Below are positions 1-7,049 of a stretch of 10,899 nt of DNA, piece by piece (the stretch's first letter is position 1; the number at the start of each line of letters is the position of its first letter). The position numbers and the translations under genes were made by a program. The notes under the pieces were generated by a model that saw only the letters and a program-made list of their open reading frames with translations, had not been told where the DNA came from and did not search any database. Origin of the DNA: an uncultured Planctomycetales bacterium (GTDB taxonomy: Bacteria; Planctomycetota; Planctomycetia; Pirellulales; Thermoguttaceae); NCBI GenBank assembly GCA_937889015.1, contig CALARR010000288.1, forward strand, positions 1 to 10,899, written 5' to 3'.

Positions 1-2
1 AA

Positions 3-854
3 ATGTCGACTGCTGCCCGGCCCGAGATCTCGCTCGCTCCCGCTCAGGGCTGGCACTGTGCCCACTACTTTTACCGCTGGGATCGTGCGCGTTTGGGAGG
101 GTTGAACGAGACGGCGCTGGCGGAAGGCCAGCGGCAGTTCGCGGCGGCGCTGGATCCGCAGGCCGAAGGGAGCCCGGTCCGGCTGCAGACCTTCGTGGTC
201 AGCGGCCACAAAGCGGATTTCGGCCTGCTGGCCCTGGATCCCGACCCGTTGAAGATCAGCGGTCTGCACCAGCGTCTGCTGGCGGGACGGCTGGGCATCG
301 CGATCCAGGCGACCTGGTCGTTCACATCGATGACCGAGATCTCGGAGTACCTGCCGACGGTCGAGCAGTACAGCGAGCGGCTCGCGGCCGAGGGGCACGC
401 GGTGGATAGCGAACCGTCGCGCAGTCAGATCATCGCCTATCAACGGCGGCTGGAGATGATGCGCCGCCAGCGGCTGGAACCGGACCTGCCCATCTGGCCG
501 GCGATCTGCTTCTATCCCATGAACAAGCGCCGGCAGTCGGGGGCCAACTGGTTCCTGCTGGACTTCGCCGAACGTCAGCGGTTGATGGCCGAGCACGGCG
601 AGACGGGCATGAAGTTCTCCGGAAGAGTCACGCAACTGGTGACCGGCGCGGCGGGACTGGATGATTGGGAATGGGGCGTCACGCTCTGGGCACGCAACCC
701 CCAGTTCCTGAAAGAAATCGTGTATCGCATGCGATTCGACGAGGCCAGCGCGCGGTACGCCGATTTTGGGCCGTTCTATGCGGGCTATCTTCGCACGCCG
801 AGCGAGATCCTGGCGCACTGCCGCGTCCCACCCGACGCGAACCGTTTGGACTGA
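3..854 (+). CDS. hemQ: Chlorite-dismutase-family protein, probable coproheme decarboxylase (HemQ/ChdC)
   Basis: This cytoplasmic enzyme is expected to decarboxylate two propionates of coproheme III to give heme b, the last step of the coproporphyrin-dependent heme pathway. The 283-aa product starts its family-like region at GWHCAHYFYRWD (residues 16-27). It carries the diagnostic YPMNKRR motif (161-167) with Tyr161 as the predicted catalytic radical residue. His188 in AEHGETG is the predicted proximal heme ligand. Tyr161 to His188 is 27 residues, the same spacing as Tyr145 to His172 recalled for the Geobacillus enzyme; Lys165 and Trp173 fit the same offset. The RVTQLVTGAAGLDDWEWGVTLWA segment (198-220, C-terminal ferredoxin-like half) supports the family. 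Only two bases precede the ATG in the window, so a start further upstream cannot be excluded, but length and N-terminus fit a complete gene. Family assignment is firm; the specific reaction is inferred from the motifs. Confidence 0.9.
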   Translation: MSTAARPEISLAPAQGWHCAHYFYRWDRARLGGLNETALAEGQRQFAAALDPQAEGSPVRLQTFVVSGHKADFGLLALDPDPLKISGLHQRLLAGRLGIAIQATWSFTSMTEISEYLPTVEQYSERLAAEGHAVDSEPSRSQIIAYQRRLEMMRRQRLEPDLPIWPAICFYPMNKRRQSGANWFLLDFAERQRLMAEHGETGMKFSGRVTQLVTGAAGLDDWEWGVTLWARNPQFLKEIVYRMRFDEASARYADFGPFYAGYLRTPSEILAHCRVPPDANRLD

Positions 855-864
855 GGATCGATCC

Positions 865-899
865 CGCGAACCGTGCCGTCCTCTTGGCACTCATTCGCG
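865..899 (+). terminator. Two-tier stem-loop after hemQ, possible terminator
   Basis: Ten bases after the hemQ stop codon, CGCGAA (865-870) pairs perfectly with TTCGCG (894-899). Nested inside, GTGCC (873-877) pairs with GGCAC (886-890) around an 8-base loop, leaving small internal loops of 2 and 3 bases. No T-run follows, so a classical intrinsic terminator is not shown. The place, immediately 3' of a gene that faces a converging operon, suggests a transcript end or a 3'-protecting hairpin. Confidence 0.4.
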
Positions 900-1127
900 T
901 GTGCTTGCCGCGCTCCCTGGCGGTGCAGGCCCGACATCGCGCAAGATCAGGGCCAGCTTCATGCCGAGGGAGTTGGTTTCCTCGACCGGCACGCCAAGGT
1001 GCTTCGCCCAGGCAGCCTGATGCTCGCGGGCCTTTGCGGCGTCGAACGGCGCGACGGCGGGCGGCGGTGCGTCTTTGGGGAGCTTCCAGTTACCGGCCGT
1101 ATCGGGATAGGGGCTTGCCGCCCTCAC
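891..1127 (-). pseudogene. Remnant of a SUMF/formylglycine-generating-enzyme linker region
   Basis: The minus-strand frame contains, at about 1088-945, a segment running from NWKLPKDAP through PFDAAKAREHQAAWAKHLG to VPVEETNSLGMKLALI. This closely resembles the linker found in many planctomycete proteins just before a SUMF (formylglycine-generating-enzyme-like) domain, where it normally continues as IPPGEF and the body of the domain. Here the likeness ends after LALI (around 945), and the frame runs only 17 more unrelated residues to a stop at 891-893. Upstream the frame passes through the repeat at 1121-1161 and meets a stop at 1188-1190, so no full-length gene is possible. The GTG at 1127 is the only start-like codon on that side and lies in the repeat. 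I read it as a decayed fragment of a larger gene, or a captured piece of one. A translated short ORF is possible but less likely. Family resemblance comes from memory, not from a search. Confidence 0.6.
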
Positions 1128-1161
1128 CCCCGGCCCCTCCCGCTGCGCGGGCGAAGGGAGC
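1121..1161. repeat. C-rich palindromic dispersed-repeat copy
   Basis: The block begins CCCTCACCCCCGGCCCCTCC and ends GCGGGCGAAGGGAGC. An inner stem CCCGC (1139-1143) / GCGGG (1147-1151) has a 3-base loop, and the flanking CCCCT and AAGGGAG arms pair imperfectly. This matches a well-known type of intergenic repeat (CCCTCACCCC...CCCTCTCCC with a G-rich mirror half) seen in many copies in diverse high-GC bacterial genomes. Read on the minus strand it translates as PSPAQREGPGVRA, a common spurious peptide. It abuts the SUMF-linker remnant. Only one copy lies in this window. Confidence 0.6.
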
Positions 1162-1291
1162 TGAAGCGGCCGTGGCGCGCCGAAGAGCTACCGACCAAGC
1201 TGTGGCCGGTACCCGGCCCTCGGTTCATTCGTTATGCAGGACCCAATAATGCCGAGTTGCCTTCGCTGGCGCTTCAGGCTTCAGGGGCGCA

Positions 1292-1309
1292 CGGTGCGCT
1301 GCCGCACCG
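1292..1309 (-). terminator. Perfect 7-bp stem-loop after the minus-strand operon
   Basis: CGGTGCG (1292-1298) pairs perfectly with CGCACCG (1303-1309) across the 4-base loop CTGC. It sits 20 bases past the stop codon (1329-1331) of the last operon gene. An overlapping alternative hairpin is GCGCA (1287-1291) / TGCGC (1295-1299). There is no T-tract on the minus-strand side, so Rho-independent termination is not proven. Position and symmetry make a transcript-end structure plausible. Confidence 0.4.
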
Positions 1310-1328
1310 GGGTCTTGAATGAGCCGGG

Positions 1329-2942
1329 CTAGGGATTGAGGTTGAGCAAGCCTCCGCCGGGCGCGGGTTCGGTCTCGGGATCGACGGGGGCGGGAGCGAC
1401 CATGCGATCGGTGTCGGCGGGCGGATCCAACTCCGAACGCACGACCAGGCTGCCGTCGACGTCCATCAGCAGCACGTCGCCGGGCTCCGTGTCACGGCCG
1501 GGCAGTTTCTCGCCGCCGCGGATATCCAGCACGAGCATGCCCACCTCGTAGTTGACCTGCTTGCCCGTGGGCTTGGCTCTGGAACTGCCGCTGCCGCCGC
1601 TGAGCAGTCCGCCGCCACCGCCGCCGCTTTCCTCGCCTGTGGCGAGGGGCCGATTGTAGAAATTCAGCAACTGGCCGCGGGAGGCGATCTGATTCTCGGA
1701 GACCTGGGCCCCGGTGTCCTCCAGCCACTTCATGATCAGCACGGTGGCGGTGGTATCGAGGCGCGTGGCGGGTTTCACGGAAACCACGCGCATGCGGTCG
1801 TTGCGCGGGACGACGATGGCCGCCGTCGGCTCGGACCAGTCGGATTCGAGGGTCTTTTCTTTGGCCAACTCGGCATTCTGCAGTCGCCGGGGCTCGACGC
1901 CCAGATTCGGGTTGAGCAGCAGGAGTTTGACGCGATAGCGATACTGGACCCCCGGCTTGACCTCGAAATCGAAGAAGCGGAACAGCAGGAACTGCGGTCC
2001 GGCCGTCTTGGGCTTGGCCTGCTCGTCGGCCGGCGCGGCGGACGTGGCGGCCGCCTGGGCGGCGGCGCTGGGCAGAGCCGGCATGTCGCCGGGAGGCAGG
2101 TCGGGCTTGGTCGTCGAGCCGGGGGCAGGCGCAGTCGCGGCAGGCGCGGCTTGCGGCGTGCCTGGGGCGGCGTCCAAGCTGATTTCCGGCGGATGGGCCA
2201 CCTTCTCGCCCCACGGCGTGTCCACTCGCGGCCCCAAGGGAAAGACCAGCCGTTCCGGACGATCGGCCGGGATGTGGATGGCCGGCACGATCTCTCTGCC
2301 GACGCTGGACCAGCGTTTTTGAACGCCCAGGGCGGCCATCACGTTGAGCCGGGTCCACTGGGGTTCGTCGCCGGCGGCGGAGGAGACTTCGGCGCGCTCG
2401 ACCCAATAGTGATAGTATTGCGGAACATCGCTTTCCAGGTGATTGCCGCTGAAGGCATCGAGGTAGGCTTCGGCCTGTTCGGCGACGGGCACCAGGCCGG
2501 TGATCACGACCCAGCGTTGGCCGCGGTTTTCGCCGCGTTCGGCGCCCTGCATGGTGAAGGAACCCAACTCGGCCGCGCCGCGCAGGTCGCGGACCGCAAA
2601 GACCTTGGGCTTGCCACGCAGCACGGGTTCGGCGAACACGGGATTGTCCAGAAGGGTCGCCAGTTCATAGGGTTTGACGACCACCGGATTGCGACTGCGA
2701 TCGGCGACCTGCACGTAATCGGCGATCTTCAGATCCCCTTTGTTGGCCGGCGTGCTGAGGATCTTTTCCTCGGCCTGACGGGCCGCCGTGGTGAGTTTGT
2801 CGGGCGCGTAAGGATAGCGGTCGCCGGTCACCGCGCGGTAGGCAAACACCAGGAAGCAGAGGATGACCAGCGCGAAGACGATCTTCTCCACATGGCGGAG
2901 GACGAGATCTTGCAGCGCTTGCTTGTCGAGTTTCGCTTTCAT
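1329..2942 (-). CDS. Bitopic membrane protein with FNIII-like region, third gene of the pil operon
   Basis: The 537-aa product is not a family I can name. A short basic N-terminus (KAKLDKQ) is followed by one membrane segment (about residues 20-38), so most of the protein should be periplasmic. Residues 40-245 form a globular-looking region containing RWVVITGLVPV. An Ala/Pro/Thr-rich linker spans about 247-305. The segment FRFFDFEVKPGVQYRYRVKL (311-330), ending near SDWSEPT (357-363), looks like a fibronectin-III-type beta sandwich. A poly-Gly stretch (429-436) precedes a small C-terminal domain (VNYEVGMLVLDIRGGEKLPG, 453-472; DVLLMDVDGSLVVRSELD). The start has only a weak AGG 10 bases upstream. 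It lies 69 bases after the PilO-like gene on the same strand, so it is presumably co-transcribed and part of the same envelope complex. By position it could replace PilP or another alignment-complex subunit, but no PilP-like lipoprotein signal is seen. Confidence 0.8.
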   Translation of the reverse strand: MKAKLDKQALQDLVLRHVEKIVFALVILCFLVFAYRAVTGDRYPYAPDKLTTAARQAEEKILSTPANKGDLKIADYVQVADRSRNPVVVKPYELATLLDNPVFAEPVLRGKPKVFAVRDLRGAAELGSFTMQGAERGENRGQRWVVITGLVPVAEQAEAYLDAFSGNHLESDVPQYYHYWVERAEVSSAAGDEPQWTRLNVMAALGVQKRWSSVGREIVPAIHIPADRPERLVFPLGPRVDTPWGEKVAHPPEISLDAAPGTPQAAPAATAPAPGSTTKPDLPPGDMPALPSAAAQAAATSAAPADEQAKPKTAGPQFLLFRFFDFEVKPGVQYRYRVKLLLLNPNLGVEPRRLQNAELAKEKTLESDWSEPTAAIVVPRNDRMRVVSVKPATRLDTTATVLIMKWLEDTGAQVSENQIASRGQLLNFYNRPLATGEESGGGGGGLLSGGSGSSRAKPTGKQVNYEVGMLVLDIRGGEKLPGRDTEPGDVLLMDVDGSLVVRSELDPPADTDRMVAPAPVDPETEPAPGGGLLNLNP

Positions 2943-3011
2943 ATTCGTGCGGCCTAGTGGAGCGTGATCTGCGATTGGCTCAGTATCTTTCCTGTCCCAA
3001 CCAAGCCGGGA

Positions 3012-4376
3012 TCAGGCCGGGGGCTCCGCGGGAGGAGCGGCGGCATCCGGCGGGTTCTCGGCGGGCGGCGGATTGTCGGGATTCTCGGCCGGCGGCTGCG
3101 ACTCGGCCGGCGGCTTGGGCTCGTCTTCGCCGCCGCTGGGGGCTCCGCCGGCGCCGGCCGCCTGCACCTTGCTGCGGTCGGGCGAATTGTAGATGTAGAT
3201 GATCCCCAGAACCTCCACGACCACATACTGCCGCGACTTCTCGTCCGCCGCGGCGGCGGTGCCCGTGCGCGACGCGGCGCCGTCCGTCGAGGAAGTGGAG
3301 ATCACGCCCTCGTTGGATCGCGTGCGGAGCACCTTGACTTCCACCGGCATGTTGGAGTTGGTGCACTGCACGAGCAGTTCCGGAATGCTCCGCTGCCGCA
3401 TGTACAGTTGCAGTTGGACCGGCATCATCTTGAATTCGGCGAAGGGCTGCGGATCGGCGGCGCGCAGGGGGCGCTGATTCTGGTCCAGGTAGCGATTTTC
3501 CTTGAGCATCGCGGCGATGAGCTCGTCGGTCAGGACCTCGCCGGCGCGAAGCTGCGGAGCGCTGGAGCCGCCGGAGTCGGACGATCCGCCAGCGGCCGCT
3601 CGGCTGGCCTCGAACTTGGACCAGGCCGCTCCGGCTTCCTTGCCGATGGCCATCGTGTCGATGCGTTTGATCGCCGCGTCGTGATAGCCGGTGGCGCGCG
3701 AATTGACATTCTTGATGATTCGCAGCAGGGCTTCGTAGACCCACAGGTCTTCCTGGGCGAAGCGGACCTGGGCGCTGGTGGGAACCGTGGACCAGGAGAA
3801 AGCGGCCTCCATGCGGCTGCGGTCCCTCTCGTCCCAGAAGACGATGCCCCGATACTCGCCCGCCCGAATCTCTTCGCCCTCAGGGCGCGTCGGGTTCCTG
3901 GCCGTGGCGCTGCCGTCGTCGATTCTCTGCAGAACGCCGATCTGGTCCCGCAACTGCACGAAGTGCTTGGCGATGAAGGTCTGGTACAGTTGGCGGAAGT
4001 TCTCGGGAATCTCCTCGTCCTCCGCGAGCTGCTTCATGACGGTGCTGAATTCCTCACCCAGCACGGTCGGCCAGGGGTTCTTCTCCTGCTGCTGCTGATA
4101 GAGCTTGCTCCAGGCGGTGAAGACATTGTCGGCCAGCGCGGTTTGCCGCTTGCGGATGGTCTCCAGGACCTTGTCGTTGGGGTGATCCGGCTCGTTCTCG
4201 ATGGCCTGCATCTTCTTGAGGTCGCCGTCCAACTTCTGCTTGCGCTGCTGGTACTGCTTGGCCATATTGCCGGTGGCCATCGCCCAACAGGTGAGGCCGG
4301 CTAACAGGGCCACGACGACCAGCACCCAGAAATGGTACTTGAGCAATGCGGCCATGAAGACTTTGACGTTGTCCAT
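3012..4376 (-). CDS. PilO-like bitopic inner-membrane protein
   Basis: The 454-aa product has a short cytoplasmic N-terminus, a single membrane segment (about residues 15-33, FWVLVVVALLAGLTCWAMA) and then a polar region rich in Lys and Gln with coiled-coil character (about 36-60, and again about 62-98). This is the layout of PilO. The segment FKMMPVQLQLYMRQRSIPEL (305-324) with SNMPVEVKVLRTR (331-343) resembles the ferredoxin-like half of PilO-type proteins. The strand QYVVVEVLGIIYIYNSPD (373-390) closes the fold. The last 40-50 residues are a disordered tail with PPAE and NPPP repeats. It is about twice the usual PilO length because of a central insertion and this tail. It lies 56 bases after the pilM-pilN fusion, as pilO follows pilN in other bacteria. 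The PilO assignment rests on layout and context, with weak sequence support. Confidence 0.75.
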   Translation of the reverse strand: MDNVKVFMAALLKYHFWVLVVVALLAGLTCWAMATGNMAKQYQQRKQKLDGDLKKMQAIENEPDHPNDKVLETIRKRQTALADNVFTAWSKLYQQQQEKNPWPTVLGEEFSTVMKQLAEDEEIPENFRQLYQTFIAKHFVQLRDQIGVLQRIDDGSATARNPTRPEGEEIRAGEYRGIVFWDERDRSRMEAAFSWSTVPTSAQVRFAQEDLWVYEALLRIIKNVNSRATGYHDAAIKRIDTMAIGKEAGAAWSKFEASRAAAGGSSDSGGSSAPQLRAGEVLTDELIAAMLKENRYLDQNQRPLRAADPQPFAEFKMMPVQLQLYMRQRSIPELLVQCTNSNMPVEVKVLRTRSNEGVISTSSTDGAASRTGTAAAADEKSRQYVVVEVLGIIYIYNSPDRSKVQAAGAGGAPSGGEDEPKPPAESQPPAENPDNPPPAENPPDAAAPPAEPPA

Positions 4377-4385
4377 GAATGCTAT

Positions 4386-4389
4386 TCCT
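4386..4389 (-). promoter_or_regulatory. Ribosome binding site of the PilO-like gene
   Basis: On the minus strand AGGA lies 9 bases before the ATG at 4376. It supports this start for the 454-aa protein, which also places the membrane segment at the expected distance from the N-terminus. Confidence 0.5.
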
Positions 4390-4432
4390 GCCGAGGGTGC
4401 AGTCCACGCGCAAACGACCGTGAGGCGGGACC

Positions 4433-6550
4433 TTACTCGTTGGGTTTGGCCTGGTTCTCGCCGGGCTTCTGCTTCTGTTCGGCGCGGCTGCTGGCCGGCG
4501 TGGGCTTCCAGGCGATCTCAATCGTGAAACGGAACTCGCGGACTTCTTTGGAGGCCCCCTCTCCGCCGACGGCCATGGCGGCGTAGGGGTTGTCCAGGGT
4601 CTTGGGCACGATGCCGCCGGGTTGGACCAGCACCGGATAGCTCAGCCCCAACTCCTTCATGGAGAGCATTTCGATCTTGCCGTCGGCGGTCGGGACCTGA
4701 ACCTTGAACTTCGGGTCCTGGATGCGGTTGAGGAAGCTGCTGCGCACGAACTGCGCGCCCTGGATCTCGCCCGGCCGCGTGCTGTTGTGGTAGTGCACGC
4801 CGTTGAGCCGCAGCACGTAGCCCGGACCCTGGGGTCCCCAGCCGGCCCCTGCGCCCTGGCCGCCGCCTTCGGCCTGGCCTTCTTCGGGCGGGGCGTTCTC
4901 GTCGCCGGGAGGCTGTTCGTTGTTCTGTGGAGCGGCGCCGGGCGCCTGGCCGTCCTTGGGGATCTTCTCGCCCTTTCCCGGCTGATAGTATTGCTTCACC
5001 TTGTTGAACCAGTTGCCGAGTTCGTCGAGGCGTTCGCAGTCCAGGCTGGTGATGTGCAGTTCGTTGCGCTGATCGATTTCCTTGGGGGCGGCGGGCTGGC
5101 CGTCGGCCGGCTTGAGGTCGCGCGGCAAGCACTCGGAGAGGGCCTTGAGCAGTTCCAGCCAGAGCAAGCGGCCTTCGATGTTGCTGACGAGATTCTTGCC
5201 CACGGCGTCCACGCGTTGGAACTGCTCGGTCAGTTGCTGGAACTCGGTCTTTAAGCGGCCGGACTCGCTGGCGACCTGGTCGGCCTTGCCCTCGGCCGCC
5301 TTGAAGAGCCCCTTGTCCACGGTATTCAGGGCGCGCGAGTGACTCACGAAGCTGAGGGTCGCGCCCAGCAGCAGGATCGCTGCGCCGGCCACGGCCCAGG
5401 GCTTCTTCTCGCGGAGCATGCGGTCCTGCAGGATCTCGCGCGGCAGGAGGTTCGTCCAGACGGCGCTCTTTTTGAGCCCTTGCAGGCACAGCCCGTAGCA
5501 CACGGCAAACGAGGCCATGTTCTCCTGGAACGCCGGCACGGAGACCACCGAGGAGCCGGTCAGGCCGCGGTAGCTTTCCAGCCGCGAAACGGGGATGCCC
5601 AGGTTCTGCTCAAGGATCTTGCGCAGGCCGGGGAGTTTCATGGCGTTGCCCACGGCCAGGACGCGCGTCAGATTCGCCTTTCGCTCGATGCTGGAGAAAT
5701 AGCTGACCGAGCGCTGCAGTTCGGTGGAGAGCTCGTTGAAGGCCGAGCGCATGGCCTGGAACAGGGCCTTGGGATCCTGGGCCGAGGTGGCGTTGCGTTT
5801 GAGGTGCTCGGCCTTGGAGAAGGTGAGCTTCAATTCCTTGGTAAGGGCGGTGGTGAAGTGGTTTCCGCCCAGGGGCAGGCTCCGTTGCCAGACGCGGATC
5901 CCATCGGTGATGACCAGGTCCGTCGCTTCGGCGCCCACGGAGAGGATGGCGGTCGAGTCGGGCGGATTCTCCGGATCGTAGTCCTCCGCGCGGGGCACGT
6001 CGGTCAGCGCGTCGAAGCGCACGCAGTTGTAGAGGGCCAAGGGGGACAACTGCACCATGTGTACGTCGACCGCGGCGCGGAGCAGCGGCTGCAACGTTTG
6101 GAAAACGATGTCCCGCTTGATGGCGAACAGCCCGACTTCGGTCTCCAGGGCGAAGCCTTCCTGATCGCTGCTGACCCCCATCCGCTGGTAATCCCAGATC
6201 ACGTCGCGGAGATCGAAGGGGATCTGCTGCCGAGCCTCGTAGCGCACGATGTCCGGGATCTTCTTGGCTTCGACCGGCGGGAGCTTGATGAAACGCGCCA
6301 GGCCGGAATGGCCGGGCACGGAGACCACCACCGTATCGCCATGCACGGAATTGCGGCTGAGAAACTGCGACAGGGCGTCTTCGACCAGCTCGTTGGGGTC
6401 GGCGCCGGGCTGGCTGAGGATCTGCGGATACTCGATGTAATCGAAGGCGTCGGCGACGATCCGATCTCCCTTCTCGTGCGGCCTGCACCGCAGGGCCTTT
6501 AGCGCACACTGCCCAATATCGATGCCCCAGACGGCGTCGCTCTTGGCCAT
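4433..6550 (-). CDS. pilM: PilM-PilN fusion, type IV pilus-like inner-membrane platform protein
   Basis: Residues 1-353 are an actin-like PilM ATPase. They show GIDIGQCALKAL (9-20, phosphate-1 loop), IKLPPVEAKKIPDIVRYEA (88-106) with QQIPFDL, AILSVGAEATDLVITDG (191-207, phosphate-2) and VLAVGNAMKLPGL (287-299, adenosine loop). Residues 357-361 are NLLPR, the motif by which PilN docks in the PilM groove. It is followed by a membrane segment (about 374-394), a coiled coil (about 400-447), LLWLELLKALSECLPRDL (452-469) and LHITSLD, all typical of PilN. A Gln/Pro/Gly/Glu-rich linker (about 517-568) splits the PilN ferredoxin-like part, which resumes at FLNRIQDPKFKVQVPT and REFRFTIEIAWKP (661-673). 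Canonical PilM is about 350 aa and PilN about 190, so 705 aa fits a fusion plus linker. PilM is cytoplasmic and the part after the membrane segment periplasmic. AGAGG/AGAGGT before the ATG supports the start. It is the first gene of the operon. Confidence 0.9.
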   Translation of the reverse strand: MAKSDAVWGIDIGQCALKALRCRPHEKGDRIVADAFDYIEYPQILSQPGADPNELVEDALSQFLSRNSVHGDTVVVSVPGHSGLARFIKLPPVEAKKIPDIVRYEARQQIPFDLRDVIWDYQRMGVSSDQEGFALETEVGLFAIKRDIVFQTLQPLLRAAVDVHMVQLSPLALYNCVRFDALTDVPRAEDYDPENPPDSTAILSVGAEATDLVITDGIRVWQRSLPLGGNHFTTALTKELKLTFSKAEHLKRNATSAQDPKALFQAMRSAFNELSTELQRSVSYFSSIERKANLTRVLAVGNAMKLPGLRKILEQNLGIPVSRLESYRGLTGSSVVSVPAFQENMASFAVCYGLCLQGLKKSAVWTNLLPREILQDRMLREKKPWAVAGAAILLLGATLSFVSHSRALNTVDKGLFKAAEGKADQVASESGRLKTEFQQLTEQFQRVDAVGKNLVSNIEGRLLWLELLKALSECLPRDLKPADGQPAAPKEIDQRNELHITSLDCERLDELGNWFNKVKQYYQPGKGEKIPKDGQAPGAAPQNNEQPPGDENAPPEEGQAEGGGQGAGAGWGPQGPGYVLRLNGVHYHNSTRPGEIQGAQFVRSSFLNRIQDPKFKVQVPTADGKIEMLSMKELGLSYPVLVQPGGIVPKTLDNPYAAMAVGGEGASKEVREFRFTIEIAWKPTPASSRAEQKQKPGENQAKPNE

Positions 6551-6558
6551 CTTCCGAT

Positions 6559-6564
6559 ACCTCT
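6559..6564 (-). promoter_or_regulatory. Ribosome binding site of the pilM-pilN fusion
   Basis: On the minus strand AGAGGT ends 8 bases before the ATG at 6550, good Shine-Dalgarno spacing. It supports the 6550 start, which also puts the first PilM motif (GIDIG) at residue 9 as expected. Confidence 0.55.
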
Positions 6565-6901
6565 TTGCAGGTTAGTACTTTACAGCCGCGAGGAAGGTGC
6601 CGCTGTGATGCTTGGCCCGACAGCCCCCACCGGACGACCGCCGGCAAGAAAAGCGCATTATTGAGGACCGCACGGCCAATGAACACCCCGCGCCCGCGGG
6701 ACCTCGGACCCTAGCCGCAACGGCTGGAGAGTGAGGCAAATTGCGGTCATCGACTGTGCCGACACCAATAAGTGGGGCTGGAGAGCCACTCTACTCCAAT
6801 CTATCGCGGCCCGGATCACCGTGTCAACCAAAACTCACCCCGCCTTACGCCTTTTCACCAGTCGGCAAATCCCCGAGGGCCGCCGCTCGACTTGTCCCGC
6901 C

Positions 6902-6917
6902 CCAGGAGCTATCCTGG
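6902..6917. repeat. Short perfect inverted repeat in the divergent intergenic region
   Basis: CCAGGA (6902-6907) and TCCTGG (6912-6917) are perfect inverted arms around GCTA. It could be an operator half-site pair or a small hairpin. Two 6-base arms in 529 GC-rich bases are not strongly unexpected by chance. Confidence 0.25.
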
Positions 6918-7019
6918 ACCTTCCAGCCAATCGCACTGTGGACGAGCCGTGTCGTGTCGTCCGGCGTCAACTCGCCGTGCAGACAGCCACGCCATGCTCT
7001 GCCTGACGCCCGACGAATC

Positions 7020-7049
7020 TTGACCGCCCCGGTGGGCCGCGCACAAGAT
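7020..7049 (+). promoter_or_regulatory. Weak sigma-70-like promoter candidate for the GH38-like gene
   Basis: TTGACC (7020-7025) matches five of six bases of the -35 consensus. CAAGAT (7044-7049), 18 bases on, matches only three of six of the -10 consensus. It would give a short leader before the ATG at 7080. Planctomycete promoters are poorly defined, so this is only a candidate. Confidence 0.2.

Noticed and set aside
1271..1284. Tandem duplication GCTTCAG twice
   Set aside because: Two copies of a 7-mer are too short to support a repeat element.
2964..6502. Long plus-strand open frames opposite the pil operon (2964-4304 and 5339-6502)
   Set aside because: They are antisense mirrors of well-supported minus-strand genes in high-GC DNA and have no recognisable domains; their composition (Gly/Leu/His/Arg-rich) is typical of antisense reading.
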